From Streptomyces sp. C10-9-1 (lineage in GTDB: Bacteria; Actinomycetota; Actinomycetes; Streptomycetales; Streptomycetaceae): DNA of 64,000 nucleotides. Each line of letters opens with the position of its first letter. Positions within the stretch are counted from its first letter, which is position 1. This document shows, piece by piece, positions 36,153 to 45,346 of the stretch. A program made the translations under genes and the position numbers. The notes below the pieces were generated by a model that worked only from the letters and a program-made list of their open reading frames with translations, did not search any database and had not been told where the DNA came from. Where the stretch lies: contig NZ_JANHKP010000004.1 in assembly GCF_024497955.1 (NCBI RefSeq), positions 248,001 through 312,000 on the forward strand, given 5' to 3'.

Positions 36153-36463
36153 CAGATGCGGTCCTGGGAGAGGGTGGCCCACAGCCCGTAGCCGTGCATG
36201 GCCTGCACGTCGCGCTCCATCTCCTCGCGGCTGCCGCTGGAGACGACGGCGCGCCCCTTGTGGTGGACGTCGAGCATCAACTTGTGCGCCTTGTCCTTGG
36301 AATAGCCGAAGTACGCCTGGAAGACATAGGTGACGTAGCTCATCAGATTGACGGGGTCGTTGTGCACCAGGGTCACCCAGGGCACGTCGGGCTCGGGGAC
36401 GGCGGATGCCTCCTCCGCCGACTCGGTCCGCTCGATCTCCAGTGGCACGGTCACGCAACCCAT
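36152..36463 (-). CDS. clpS: ATP-dependent Clp protease adaptor ClpS
   Basis: A 103-residue N-end-rule adaptor for ClpAP/ClpCP. The core shows WVTLVHNDPVNLMSYVTYVF, whose asparagine-aspartate pair lines the N-degron pocket, and HKLMLDVHHKGRAVV. ATG at 36463. It leads a small operon with DUF2017. Confidence 0.93.
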   Translation of the reverse strand: MGCVTVPLEIERTESAEEASAVPEPDVPWVTLVHNDPVNLMSYVTYVFQAYFGYSKDKAHKLMLDVHHKGRAVVSSGSREEMERDVQAMHGYGLWATLSQDRI

Positions 36464-36557
36464 GCTGCCACCTGAGCCCCCCTGTCGCACAAACGGCCTC
36501 GCGGGGGACCGGCCGGGAAGCCGGCCGGCCGGGGACGGCCGCCCCCCGGCCGAGATC

Positions 36558-36572
36558 TCGTCAAAGTGACGA
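36558..36572. promoter_or_regulatory. possible operator (TCGTCA inverted repeat) near pncB
   Basis: TCGTCA-AAG-TGACGA, a perfect 6-bp inverted repeat with a 3-nt centre, 103 bp before the pncB start and 95 bp before the clpS start on the other side. Possible binding site for a regulator of either gene. Confidence 0.4.
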
Positions 36573-36675
36573 AATGGGGGTACGCTTCCTGCCATGGCCG
36601 CGCCGGACGGGGAGCGGCCCCGTACGTCCCGCCCGCCCGACGGGCGGCCCGACACGAACCACGAGGTGCACCGCT

Positions 36676-38004
36676 GTGGATGCTGCGGACCTTGGACTCC
36701 CGGTGGACGTCCCGTCGACCGCTCTCTTCACCGACCAGTACGAGCTGACCATGCTCCAGGCCGCGCTCAGGGCCGGCACGGCCGGGCGGCGCTCCGTCTT
36801 CGAGGTCTTCACGCGGCGGCTGCCGGAAGGGCGCCGCTACGGGGTGGTCGCGGGCACCGGGCGCGTCCTCGACGCCGTGGAGAACTTCCGCTTCGACCCG
36901 GCCCTGCTCGGCTTCCTGCGCGAGCGGGGGATCGTGGACGAGGCGACGCTGCGGTGGCTGGCCGGGTACCGCTTCCGCGGCGACGTGTGGGGGTACCCGG
37001 AGGGGGAGGTCTACTTCCCCGGCTCACCGGTCATGCGGGTCGAGGGGACGTTCGCCGAGTGCGTGCTGCTGGAGACGGTGGTCCTGTCCGTCCTCAACCA
37101 CGACTCCGCGATCGCGGCCGCGGCCTCCCGGATGTCGGCCGCGGCGGGCGGACGCGGGCTGATCGAGATGGGCGCCCGGCGCACCCACGAGCTGGCGGCC
37201 GTGGCGGCCGCCCGCGCGGCCTACGTCGGCGGCTTCGACTCCACCTCCGACCTGGCGGCCGGCTTCCGCTACGGCATCCCCACCGTCGGCACCAGCGCCC
37301 ACGCCTTCACCCTGCTCCACGACACCGAGCGGGGAGCCTTCCGGGCGCAGGTGGACTCCCTGGGGCGCGGGACCACCCTCCTGGTCGACACCTACGACGT
37401 GGCCGAGGCGGTGCGCACGGCCGTGGACATCGCGGGGCCGGAACTCGGGGCCGTCCGCATCGACTCCGGGGACCTGCTGCTCGTCGCCCACCGGGTGCGC
37501 CGGCAGCTCGACGAGCTCGGGGCGGTGAACACCAGGATCGTCGTCACCTCCGACCTGGACGAGTACGCCATCGCCTCGCTCGCCGCGGCTCCGGTGGACG
37601 CCTACGGCGTGGGCACCCAGCTGGTCACCGGCAGCGGCCACCCCACCTGCTCGATGGTCTACAAGCTGGTCGCCCGGGCCCGCTCGACCGATCCGGGCGC
37701 GCCGCTGGAGCCCGTCGCCAAGAGGTCGCGCGGCGGCAAGACCTCGGTCGGCGGCCGCAAGTGGGCGGCGCGGCGGCCGGACGAGCAGGGCGTGGCCGAG
37801 GCGGAGGTGGTCGGCACCGGGGCGGTGCCGGACGGGCTGGCCGACCGGCAGCTGCTGGTGCAGCTGGTCAAGGGCGGCGAGGTGGTGGCCCGGGAACCGC
37901 TGGACTCGGCCCGCGAGCGGCACCTCGCCGTGCGCGGCGGGCTCCCGCTGTCGGCGACCCAGCTCTCGCGGGGCGAACCGGTCCTGCCCACCGAGTACCT
38001 CTGA
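36676..38004 (+). CDS. pncB: nicotinate phosphoribosyltransferase
   Basis: A 442-residue enzyme that makes nicotinate mononucleotide from nicotinate and PRPP in NAD salvage. Family blocks: ALFTDQYELTMLQAALRAG, VFEVFTRRLPEGRRYGV, the catalytic-His region GTSAHAFTLLHDTE, GAVRIDSGDLL and AYGVGTQLVTGSG. GTG start at 36676 with GAGGTG 7 nt before it; upstream in-frame sequence is not protein-like. Followed by pncA, which supplies its substrate. Confidence 0.93.
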   Translation: MDAADLGLPVDVPSTALFTDQYELTMLQAALRAGTAGRRSVFEVFTRRLPEGRRYGVVAGTGRVLDAVENFRFDPALLGFLRERGIVDEATLRWLAGYRFRGDVWGYPEGEVYFPGSPVMRVEGTFAECVLLETVVLSVLNHDSAIAAAASRMSAAAGGRGLIEMGARRTHELAAVAAARAAYVGGFDSTSDLAAGFRYGIPTVGTSAHAFTLLHDTERGAFRAQVDSLGRGTTLLVDTYDVAEAVRTAVDIAGPELGAVRIDSGDLLLVAHRVRRQLDELGAVNTRIVVTSDLDEYAIASLAAAPVDAYGVGTQLVTGSGHPTCSMVYKLVARARSTDPGAPLEPVAKRSRGGKTSVGGRKWAARRPDEQGVAEAEVVGTGAVPDGLADRQLLVQLVKGGEVVAREPLDSARERHLAVRGGLPLSATQLSRGEPVLPTEYL

Positions 38005-38024
38005 GCGCCGCGCTCCCCGGCGGG

Positions 38025-38053
38025 CGGCGGCCCGGCCCCTTCCCGGGCCGCCG
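38025..38053 (+). terminator. hairpin between pncB and pncA
   Basis: A perfect 11-bp stem (38025-38035 with 38043-38053), loop CCCCTTC. It may terminate or partly attenuate read-through into pncA. Confidence 0.6.
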
Positions 38054-38130
38054 TCCCTCTGGCTACGCTCGGTAGTGCCGCGGGCCGGCCCGACCCGTTC
38101 CCCCTCCACCACCACCGAAGGACACCCGTC

Positions 38131-38718
38131 ATGCACCGCGCGTTGATCGTCGTGGACGTCCAGAACGACTTCTGCGAGGGAGGCAGCCTCGCGGTCGCGG
38201 GCGGCGCGGACGTCGCGGCCGCGATCACCGAGCTGATCGGACACGCCCAGCCCGGCTACCGGCACGTGGTGGCCACCCGGGACCACCACGTGGACCCGGG
38301 TGGCCACTTCTCCGACCTACCCGACCACGTCGGCTCCTGGCCGCGGCACTGCGTCGCGGGCACCGAGGGGGTCGGCTTCCACCCGAACTTCGCCCCGGCC
38401 GTCGCCTCCGGCTCCGTCGCCGCCGTCTTCGACAAGGGCGCCTACACGGCGGCCTACAGCGGTTTCGAGGGGGCCGACGAGCACGGGACCTCCCTGGCCG
38501 ACTGGCTGCGCGCACGGCAGGTGGCCGAGGTCGACGTCGTCGGCATCGCCACCGACCACTGCGTCCGCGCCACCGCGCTCGACGCGGCACGCGAGGGGTT
38601 CACCACCCGGGTGCTGCTCGACCTGACGGCGGGCGTGGCCCGCGAGACCACGGACCGCGCCCTGGAGGAGCTCCGGGAGGCGGGCGTGGAGGTGAGCGGC
38701 AAGCCGGTGGTGCGCTGA
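38131..38718 (+). CDS. pncA: nicotinamidase (isochorismatase family)
   Basis: A 195-residue nicotinamidase/pyrazinamidase that converts nicotinamide to nicotinate. The catalytic triad is readable as D9 (in VDVQNDF), K102 (VFDKGAYT) and C144 (GIATDHCVRATA). The metal site D51, H53, H59 and H73 is in RDHHVDPGGHF and PRHC. ATG at 38131. Next to pncB: the two enzymes are consecutive in NAD recycling. Confidence 0.94.
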   Translation: MHRALIVVDVQNDFCEGGSLAVAGGADVAAAITELIGHAQPGYRHVVATRDHHVDPGGHFSDLPDHVGSWPRHCVAGTEGVGFHPNFAPAVASGSVAAVFDKGAYTAAYSGFEGADEHGTSLADWLRARQVAEVDVVGIATDHCVRATALDAAREGFTTRVLLDLTAGVARETTDRALEELREAGVEVSGKPVVR

Positions 38719-38750
38719 GGCGCCCGGGCCCGGGAGGACCCGGTACCGCC

Positions 38751-39053
38751 TCAGGGCCGCATCAGCGCCCGTATGGGGTGCCAGAGCTCCTGCGGGCGCT
38801 CCCGCTCGGCCCGCCACAGCAGCCCGTCCGGGTGGTGGAGCACGGCGGTGATCTCGTCCGGGGTCGGGGGCTCGGCGTTCCCCCGCAGGTAGACGGCCCG
38901 CAGTCCGAGGTTGCGCAGCCGGGTCAGGGCCCGCGCCCGGTTGGCGGCGTGCACCAGGAACCTGACGTTCGTCCCGTCGCCCGCCGGGTTCGGCAGGCTG
39001 AGCGCGACGACGACGCTGCCTCCTGGCAGCTTGGCGAAACCTCCGCCGGGCAT
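38751..39053 (-). CDS. conserved protein of unknown function
   Basis: A 100-residue basic protein beginning MPGGGFAKLPGGSVVVALSL, then FLVHAANRARALTRLRNLGL and a C-terminal WHPIRALMRP. I do not recognise a domain. ATG at 39053 is preceded by GGGGGAG; an upstream in-frame GTG at 39113 lies inside the tail of the protease terminator and is less likely. It stands alone, 3' of the M6 protease gene. Confidence 0.65.
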   Translation of the reverse strand: MPGGGFAKLPGGSVVVALSLPNPAGDGTNVRFLVHAANRARALTRLRNLGLRAVYLRGNAEPPTPDEITAVLHHPDGLLWRAERERPQELWHPIRALMRP

Positions 39054-39113
39054 ACGGAACCACTCCCCCGTGAGTTCGATGTCAATAAGGGCCCTGCCCC
39101 CGCACCTAAACAC

Positions 39114-39149
39114 GATCGGCCGCCGCCCGCTAGAGGGCGACGGCCGATC
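39114..39149 (-). terminator. terminator after the M6 protease
   Basis: A 15-bp stem with one mismatch (39114-39128 with 39135-39149), 6-nt loop, 26 bp downstream of the protease stop on the minus strand. Confidence 0.75.
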
Positions 39150-39174
39150 ATGGTTTGACCTGCGGTTTTACCGA

Positions 39175-41586
39175 TCAGCGACCCGAGGGTCCGATCTTGA
39201 TCTTCAGCTTCTGCCCGTTGCGGGGCTCGCTGACGATCGCGATACGGGTGTTGGTGTCAGTGACCTTCACACCCGCGGTCGGGTTCTCCGGGTACCAGTA
39301 GGTGCCCTTGCGGTCGTCGAAGACCGAGACACCCCGCTGGGACGGGATCCGCTGCCCCACGCCCGCCTTGTGGAGGGTGAGGCGGTCGGTGCGGTAGCGG
39401 CTGAACGTGGAGTCGAACGACTGGATCCGGTTCCGCATCAGCGTGCCGTCGGCCCACTTCATCGGGGTCGGGTGCGCGTCGATCGGCAGGACCAGGCCCT
39501 CACCGGGGTGCGCGCTGGTGTTGTTGTCGTTCTGGGAGGTGTCCCACTTCCAGATCAGCATGCCGTTCTGGTACGGGTAGTGCTCCACCCAGCCGTTCTT
39601 CGGGGCGGTGAACCCGAAGTTGTAGGGCCCGACCTCCAGGGTCCGGTCGTACGAGACGTACTGGCGGTTCTCGACGATGTAGTACTGGTCGTACTCCTGG
39701 GTGAACGACTCCCCGATGCGGGAGAAGCCGCTCGCCGTCCAGCCCGCGTCGCCGTTCTCGGCGTTGTCGCCGAAGAGCTCCTGGCCGTCCGCCGTCAGGG
39801 TGATGGCGTCGGCGGTGAAGCCCTTGCCGGCCACGCCGCCGTCGGTCTGGTAGCGGAAGCGCAGGTCGATCTTCTGTCCCGCGTAGGCGTCCAGCGGGTA
39901 GGCGAGCGCCCGGTGGCCCTCGGAGGGACCGGTCAGGGCCGGCTTGTCACCGGCGTCGCGCGGGATGGCCTGGCCGTCCGACGTACCGTCGACGGGCGTC
40001 CAGTTGGCGCCGCCGTCGGTGGAGACCTCGGTGTAGAGGTAGTCGTAGTCGGCCTCGATGTCCCACCAGCCGTCGAGCTCCAGCGAGGCGCTCGACGCGC
40101 CCGTCAGGTCGACGGAGCGGGTCAGGGTGTTCCTGAGGTCGTCGCCCATGTCGCTCCACCACTGCATGGAGCCCTCGGCGGGCTTCACGACGGTGGTGGT
40201 GACCTCGCGCTTGGGCAGCTCGACGACGACCGCCTGCGGGCGCTTGGTGTTGTACGCGGAGACGCCCAGCGTGTGGGTGGACCGCTGGCCCGCCTTAGCC
40301 GTCTCGTAGTTGAGCCAGCCGAGCTGGAGCTTGTCCCAGGCGTTCATGTCGCCGGGGACGTCGCCGATGGTGTCCTTGCCGGCGCCCAGCCAGGAGCCGG
40401 AGGACATCAGGGTCCAGAAGCCGGTGGAGTTCTCGCCGCCCTGGGTGTCGTAGTGGTCCGGCAGACCGAGGTCGTGGCCGTACTCGTGGGCGAAGACGCC
40501 GAGTCCGCCGTTCTCGGGCTGCATCGTGTAGTCGCCGACCCAGATGCCGGAGTCGCCGATCTCGGTCCCGCCGGCGCGGTTGCCCGCCGGACCGGTCAGG
40601 CCCGCGTCGGTGCCGTAGGCGTACCAGCGGTGGGCCCACAGGGCGTCACCGCCCTGCACACCGCCGCCGGCCGACTCGTCCTCGCCCGCGTGGACGATCT
40701 GGAAGTGGTCGATGTAGCCGTCCGGCTCGTTGAAGTCGCCGTCGCCGTCGAAGTCGTAGCGGTCCCACTCGTCGTAGGAGGACAGCTGCTCCTTGATCTG
40801 GGCGTCGGTGCGGCCCTTGGCCTTCTGGTCCGCGGTCCAGGCGGCCACGCCGTCGCGGACCGTGTCCCAGACGTTGGCGCAGTTGGACTGGCCGCAGTAG
40901 TTGGAGCCGTACCGCGCCTCGTTGTACTCGACCTTGACCCAGTCGGAGACGTCGCCGTCCACCGAGTAGCGCCCGGAGGACGTCCGCTCGAAGTAGGTCT
41001 TCAGCGAGTCCTTCTGGCGGCCCTTGCGGTCCTTGCCGGTACCGAAGTACAGGTCCTGGAAGTGCTCGCGGTCGTAGTCCGCCTGCCAGGCGGTGGAGTT
41101 GTCCACCGTGCGGTCGGGCTCGGCGATCTGGTTGTGCAGCGGGCCCGGGTCGCCGCCGTACTTGACGACCGGCGGCTGGGGGCCGGGGCCGTCGGGGTCG
41201 TACATCGTGGTGTCGTCGACCTTGTCGCCGAACTCCACCAGGACGGTGAAGATCTTGTCGGTCTTCTCCCTGGCGAGTTCGACGTACTTCTTGTTGTCGA
41301 GCCGGACGACCTTGGAGCCCTTGCGGGACTGGACCGTGGCCTCTCCCGATATGACCTGCTCCAGGGCCGCCTGCCGCTGCGCCTCCTGCTTCTTGGTGAA
41401 CGGCCCCTCGAGGTCGTGCTCGACATGCCCCTGATGCGGTGCCGGGTCGTGCCTCTCGATGGCCGCCTGGCCGGACGGCTTGCCGCCGTCGGCCTGGGCG
41501 AAGGTGAACGCCGAGGCCGTAGCGGTGGTCGCGGCCAGGGCCACGACCACCGCGGTCGCTCTGAACGTCCGTCGATTACTGGTCAC
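39175..41586 (-). CDS. secreted M6 metalloprotease (immune inhibitor A type)
   Basis: An 803-residue exported zinc protease. A signal peptide (about residues 1-32) is followed by a propeptide-like basic region (residues 50-150), then the catalytic domain with HEYGHDLGLPD, the M6 zinc motif HExxHxxGxxD. A GDFNEPDGYIDHF stretch and Asp-rich loops suggest calcium sites. The C-terminal third contains a beta-rich domain with DGWWDIEADYDYLYTEVSTD (MAM/jelly-roll-like). GTG start at 41586 behind GGGGGAGGA. The protein probably degrades host or environmental proteins. Confidence 0.92.
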   Translation of the reverse strand: MTSNRRTFRATAVVVALAATTATASAFTFAQADGGKPSGQAAIERHDPAPHQGHVEHDLEGPFTKKQEAQRQAALEQVISGEATVQSRKGSKVVRLDNKKYVELAREKTDKIFTVLVEFGDKVDDTTMYDPDGPGPQPPVVKYGGDPGPLHNQIAEPDRTVDNSTAWQADYDREHFQDLYFGTGKDRKGRQKDSLKTYFERTSSGRYSVDGDVSDWVKVEYNEARYGSNYCGQSNCANVWDTVRDGVAAWTADQKAKGRTDAQIKEQLSSYDEWDRYDFDGDGDFNEPDGYIDHFQIVHAGEDESAGGGVQGGDALWAHRWYAYGTDAGLTGPAGNRAGGTEIGDSGIWVGDYTMQPENGGLGVFAHEYGHDLGLPDHYDTQGGENSTGFWTLMSSGSWLGAGKDTIGDVPGDMNAWDKLQLGWLNYETAKAGQRSTHTLGVSAYNTKRPQAVVVELPKREVTTTVVKPAEGSMQWWSDMGDDLRNTLTRSVDLTGASSASLELDGWWDIEADYDYLYTEVSTDGGANWTPVDGTSDGQAIPRDAGDKPALTGPSEGHRALAYPLDAYAGQKIDLRFRYQTDGGVAGKGFTADAITLTADGQELFGDNAENGDAGWTASGFSRIGESFTQEYDQYYIVENRQYVSYDRTLEVGPYNFGFTAPKNGWVEHYPYQNGMLIWKWDTSQNDNNTSAHPGEGLVLPIDAHPTPMKWADGTLMRNRIQSFDSTFSRYRTDRLTLHKAGVGQRIPSQRGVSVFDDRKGTYWYPENPTAGVKVTDTNTRIAIVSEPRNGQKLKIKIGPSGR

Positions 41587-41963
41587 TTGATGGTGTCCTC
41601 CCCCGCGTTCCGTCGCCGTCGCGGACCGGTTGGTGGGGTCGTCCGCGCGGGCGGTGTACGCGTCTCAAGTGACGACATTCGACCGGAGTCGGGGAAGAAA
41701 AGACAGTCCTTGACTTGAACAGGCCAACTGCACTATGCAGTAGCGCCGATCCGCTATCCGGACGATCCCCAAATCGGCCTAGACCCCGATACTTTCGGCC
41801 ACACAGCCCGCCAAATGAATCCGTGCGCCCCCCTGTGCACCGGCACCGTGGGTCAGGTCACGCTTACTTCGTGTTCCCTCCGGGCATCGGGAACCGTAGA
41901 GTCCTGAACCAGTGCGACCTGGCCCGTGCCTTCCCCGACCCTGCCCCGAGGACGGATCCCGTG
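41587..41963. other. intergenic region between protease and small membrane gene
   Basis: About 377 bp with divergent promoters for the protease (minus) and the small gene at 41964 (plus). No coding frame of note. A plus-strand promoter candidate is TTGACT (41710-41715), 18 nt, TATGCA (41734-41739). An inverted repeat GTTCCC (41873-41878) / GGGAAC (41889-41894) lies about 70 bp before the plus-strand start. The stretch is less GC-rich than its surroundings. Confidence 0.45.
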
Positions 41964-42269
41964 ATGCCGCGTCCGACTGCCGCCCAGTACGCCTACGGTT
42001 CGGCAACCGCCGTCTCCTCGGCCGTCGCCCTGCTCCTGCTGACCGGCGCCGGGAGCGTCCTCGCCACCACCGCCGTCGCCGCCGCGGCACTGGCCCTCGG
42101 GCTCGCGGTCGCCGCGGCGCCCGCCCTGCACCGCGGCCGCGCCGGCGGGGCGGGGGCGAAGGCCGCCGCCGGGCGGACCGCGCCGGGGCCCGCCGCCGGC
42201 CCCGCGTCCGGCCGCGTCCCCGCGCCCCGCGGCGGTGCGCGGATCAGGCAGCACTCCCTACGCGGTTGA
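41964..42269 (+). CDS. small hypothetical membrane protein
   Basis: A 101-residue protein with two hydrophobic segments (about residues 12-30 and 33-53) and an Ala/Gly/Arg-rich C-terminus. Starts MPRPTAAQYAYGSATAVSS. ATG at 41964 (a GTG one codon earlier is also possible); GAGGAC lies 10 nt before. It overlaps the convergent RDD gene by 12 bp. I do not recognise the family. Confidence 0.6.
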   Translation: MPRPTAAQYAYGSATAVSSAVALLLLTGAGSVLATTAVAAAALALGLAVAAAPALHRGRAGGAGAKAAAGRTAPGPAAGPASGRVPAPRGGARIRQHSLRG

Positions 42270-43010
42270 CACCACCACCGTCTTGGCCGCCTTGTCGTGC
42301 AGTCCCTGCTTGTAGGGGCGGTCGGAGACCACGGTGATCAGGATGACCAGCCACCAGACGCAGTAGCAGCACACCAGCGCCGGCACCCACAGCACCACGG
42401 CCCGCAGCGCCGAGGCCCCGGTGTCCGGGGTGCGACCGTCGTTGAGCATGGCCACCCGGAGGTTCATCAGCCGCTTGCCCACCGTGCGGCCGTCCCGCCT
42501 GATCATGAGCGTGTCGTAGCCGATGTACGCGGCCAGCGAGACGATCGTCCAGATCCACTGCCGCCCCGTGTTCACCTGGTCGGTGAACTCCTCCCCGTCG
42601 GTGGTCCACTCCCAGCCGCCGAAGAGCAGGGACAGCACCGCGAGCGGAACGGCGATGATCAGGATGTCCACCAGGCGGGCGAGGAACCGCTTGCCGAAGG
42701 GCGCGAGCGGCGGCATCCCCGCCAGCGGATCCGCCCCTCCGTACGCACCCCCGTAGGGTCCCGGTTCGTACGGGGGCGGCTGCCCGCCGCCGTAGGGACC
42801 GCCCGGCCCGCCCGCCCCGCCGCCCGGGGTGTCGTACGGCGAGCCGCCGCCCGGCCCCGCCCCGCCGCCGGAGTCACCCGGGGACCCGGAGGGCCCGCCG
42901 CCCGGCGGCGGGGGCTGGCCCTCACCGCCGGAGGGGGGCGGCTCCTGGGGCCTCTTGCGGAGCGGATCCTCGTCGGACGGCGGACCGGGGGGCGGCTGAT
43001 CGTTGCTCAT
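42258..43010 (-). CDS. RDD family membrane protein
   Basis: A 250-residue protein. The first ~110 residues are Pro/Gly-rich and disordered. The RDD domain has three membrane helices, starting at GKRFLARLVDILIIAVPLAV, and shows YIGYDTLMIRRDGRTVGKRLMNLRV, where the Arg-Asp-Asp-type and GKRLM blocks are conserved. RDD proteins are poorly understood; some may transport small molecules. ATG at 43010. A paralogue lies next to it on the same strand. Confidence 0.85.
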   Translation of the reverse strand: MSNDQPPPGPPSDEDPLRKRPQEPPPSGGEGQPPPPGGGPSGSPGDSGGGAGPGGGSPYDTPGGGAGGPGGPYGGGQPPPYEPGPYGGAYGGADPLAGMPPLAPFGKRFLARLVDILIIAVPLAVLSLLFGGWEWTTDGEEFTDQVNTGRQWIWTIVSLAAYIGYDTLMIRRDGRTVGKRLMNLRVAMLNDGRTPDTGASALRAVVLWVPALVCCYCVWWLVILITVVSDRPYKQGLHDKAAKTVVVSTA

Positions 43011-43096
43011 GGGGGCAGTGCACATCGGGGCACCCTGCCCCGCAACGCCTCACGTGCGTTCGGGGGAACACACCGGGCGGGCCGGGTGACGGGCAG

Positions 43097-44476
43097 TCAG
43101 CCGCTGACGAAGGTGTGCGCCGCCTTGTCGTGCCAGCACTGCCGCCAGGGCTTGTCGAACAGGCACCACAGCACGTTGAGGACGCCGAGGACCAGCAGCC
43201 CGAGCACGCTGTAGACCAGCCAGCGGCGCAGGGCGCCGCCGAAGGACGGCGGTTCGTGCGACTCGATGTCCAGGACCGTCAGCCCGCACAGCCGCTTGCC
43301 GAGCGTGCGGCCCCAGCGGGCCGTGGGCAGCGCCTCGTAGAGCACTCCCAGGACCAGCAGGGCGCCGAGGACGATGCCGAGGCACGTGCCGGTGGTGCCG
43401 TCGAGCAGCCACACGGTGACCGTCTCGCCGGACAGGCGGGCGGCTTCGAGCTTGGCGTCCACGTGCTCCCACGCCCTCGTGCCGGCGGGCACCGCGACCG
43501 CGCCGACGAGCGCGCCGAGCAGCAGGGTGTCGACCAGCCGGGCCGCGAGCCGCCGCCCCGGCGACGCGGGGCGGGCGTTGGCCTGGGCCTGGGCGGCCCT
43601 CAGGAAGGGGTCGTCGACCGGGGGCTTGAACGGCGTGACGGGCTGCCCGCCCTCGGGGGCGGCGGACGTGCCGGAACCGGCGAGCTGGTGGACCTGCTGG
43701 GCCCAGGACGCGGCACCGCCTCCCTGCCCCTCGCTCACGGGGCCGGCGGACCGGGCCGCGGGCTCGGGCTGCGCGGGAAGCGGCGAGGGCGGCGTGGCGG
43801 ACGGCCCGGGCCGGGCGGGGGCCGCCGCGGCGGCCTGCCGCTCGGCGGGGGCCTGGGGCCACTGCGCCTGCGGGGGCGGTGCGGCGGCGGTCTGCTGCGC
43901 GGAGGCGGCGACGGGTGCGGCGGCACGGGGGCCGTCCGCCGCCCCACCGGGCCGCGCCCGTCCGGAGCCGCCGTCGGCCGGGACCTCGGTGCGGGCCGCG
44001 GCGGGGCGTTCGGGGGCGGGGGCGGGGGCGCTCCCGGACCGCATGCCGGGCAGCTGCCCGCCGCTGGGGTCGGCGGCGGGCTCGGCAGGCCGGCGCGGAT
44101 CGCCCGCGGCCGGACTCCCCCACGACACCCGGTGGTCGAGGTCCCCGCCGAAACCGGCCTGGCGTGCGGTGTCCGCCTGCCAGGCGGAGGCGGGTTCGGG
44201 GCGGGCGGTCCCGGGCTCCGGCTCCTCGTCCAGGAAGACCGGGCCCGTCTCCTCGACGCGTGCCGGGGGCGGCGCGGCGGCCGACGCGGCAGACGGCGGC
44301 GCGGCGGCCGCCCCGGGCGGGGCGCTCAGCTCCTCCCCCTGGGCGGGAGCGGGCCGGCTCGTGCCGGGCACCCAGGCGGCACCGTTCCAGTACCGGACGT
44401 ATCCGGGGATGGAGGGGTCCGGGTAGTAGCCGGGCGCGGGGCTTCCGTCACCGGTGGCCGGGGTGGGGGCGCTCAT
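43097..44476 (-). CDS. RDD family protein with N-terminal DUF2510 motif
   Basis: A 459-residue protein. It begins with a DUF2510-type motif (PGYYPDPSIPGYVRYWNGAAW), continues through a ~280-residue Ala/Pro-rich linker, and ends in an RDD domain (ASPGRRLAARLVDTLLLGAL, then WGRTLGKRLCGLTVL). The long disordered linker between a short surface motif and the membrane domain is typical for actinobacterial RDD proteins. ATG at 44476 (GTG one codon earlier). A paralogue follows it on the same strand, 86 bp downstream. Confidence 0.83.
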   Translation of the reverse strand: MSAPTPATGDGSPAPGYYPDPSIPGYVRYWNGAAWVPGTSRPAPAQGEELSAPPGAAAAPPSAASAAAPPPARVEETGPVFLDEEPEPGTARPEPASAWQADTARQAGFGGDLDHRVSWGSPAAGDPRRPAEPAADPSGGQLPGMRSGSAPAPAPERPAAARTEVPADGGSGRARPGGAADGPRAAAPVAASAQQTAAAPPPQAQWPQAPAERQAAAAAPARPGPSATPPSPLPAQPEPAARSAGPVSEGQGGGAASWAQQVHQLAGSGTSAAPEGGQPVTPFKPPVDDPFLRAAQAQANARPASPGRRLAARLVDTLLLGALVGAVAVPAGTRAWEHVDAKLEAARLSGETVTVWLLDGTTGTCLGIVLGALLVLGVLYEALPTARWGRTLGKRLCGLTVLDIESHEPPSFGGALRRWLVYSVLGLLVLGVLNVLWCLFDKPWRQCWHDKAAHTFVSG

Positions 44477-44716
44477 CACCGTGGTCCCGTATCTGCTCGT
44501 CGAGGCCTCACTTCAAGGGTCCACATCTATCAGACCGTTGGGCACGCCCGGGGCCGTCCGGGAGGATGGGGCCCGAACAGGTCACCACATCGTTACGGAA
44601 AGTTACCGGGGAAAGTCGCGTAAGAGCCGGGGGCCGCCGCCCTCTCGTCTCTGTGCGGGGCACCGCCGACGGCGGTGCGCGACAGGCCGCGACGTGGCGA
44701 GAAGGGAACGAGGACG

Positions 44717-45196
44717 ATGAAGGACATCGTGGTGGAACGCGAGCTGGAGCTGAACCTGGTGCTGTCCCCGGAGCGCAGCGTGCCGGTGCCGGCCCGTCTG
44801 GTGTACCGGGCCGACGACCCCTTCGCGGTGCACATCGTCTTCCACGTCGGCTCCGACCACCCGGTGGACTGGACGTTCGCCAGGGAGCTGCTCGTGGAGG
44901 GGGTGTTCCGTCCCTGCGGCGGCGGGGACGTGCGGGTGTGGCCCACGAAGAACGAGGGCCGCAGCGTCATCCTGATGGCGCTGAGTTCACCCGAGGGGGA
45001 CGCGCTGCTGGAGGCGCCGTCGGGTGCGGTGTCCGCGTGGCTGGAGCGTTCCCTGCGGGTGGTTCCCCCGGGGACGGAGGCCGCTCTGCTCGGTCTCGAC
45101 GAGGAGCTGGCCGCGCTGCTGGCGCCGGCCGGGGCGGACGAGCGCCCGCGGCGGGCGGCGCCGCGGGCCGAGGAGCTGCCGGACGGAGAGGCGTGA
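44717..45196 (+). CDS. ssgG: SsgA-like sporulation/cell-division protein
   Basis: A 159-residue SALP protein, a family restricted to morphologically complex actinomycetes and linked to septum placement and wall maturation during sporulation. Signatures: VPARLVYRADDPFAVHIVFH, VDWTFARELLVEGVFRP, GDVRVWP and ALSSPEGDALLEAP. The position beside nagE2/hppD fits SsgG of S. coelicolor; the paralogue call is by gene order and not certain. ATG at 44717 behind ACGAGGACG. Upstream, GGAAAGT occurs twice, 12 bp apart. Confidence 0.88.
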   Translation: MKDIVVERELELNLVLSPERSVPVPARLVYRADDPFAVHIVFHVGSDHPVDWTFARELLVEGVFRPCGGGDVRVWPTKNEGRSVILMALSSPEGDALLEAPSGAVSAWLERSLRVVPPGTEAALLGLDEELAALLAPAGADERPRRAAPRAEELPDGEA

Positions 45197-45290
45197 GGGC
45201 GGCGCTCGCGGGGCCCGGGGACGCGCCGGGCGGGCGGCACGCGGCGCCGGGAGGCGGAGTGCGGGGCGGCCGGTTGCGGAGGGCGGCCGC

Positions 45291-45324
45291 CCCGGGGCCC
45301 GGCAGGGCGGTGCCGGGCCCCGGG
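45291..45324. terminator. bidirectional terminator between ssgG-like gene and oxidase gene
   Basis: A perfect 14-bp stem (45291-45304 with 45311-45324), loop GGGCGG, between convergent stops at 45196 and 45347. Confidence 0.8.
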
Positions 45325-45346
45325 TGCCGGCAGGGCGGGCGGCGGC

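Noticed and set aside
39054..39113. Earlier GTG start for the small gene at 38751
   Set aside because: It lies in the 3' tail of the M6 protease terminator, and the ATG at 39053 has a better ribosome site.
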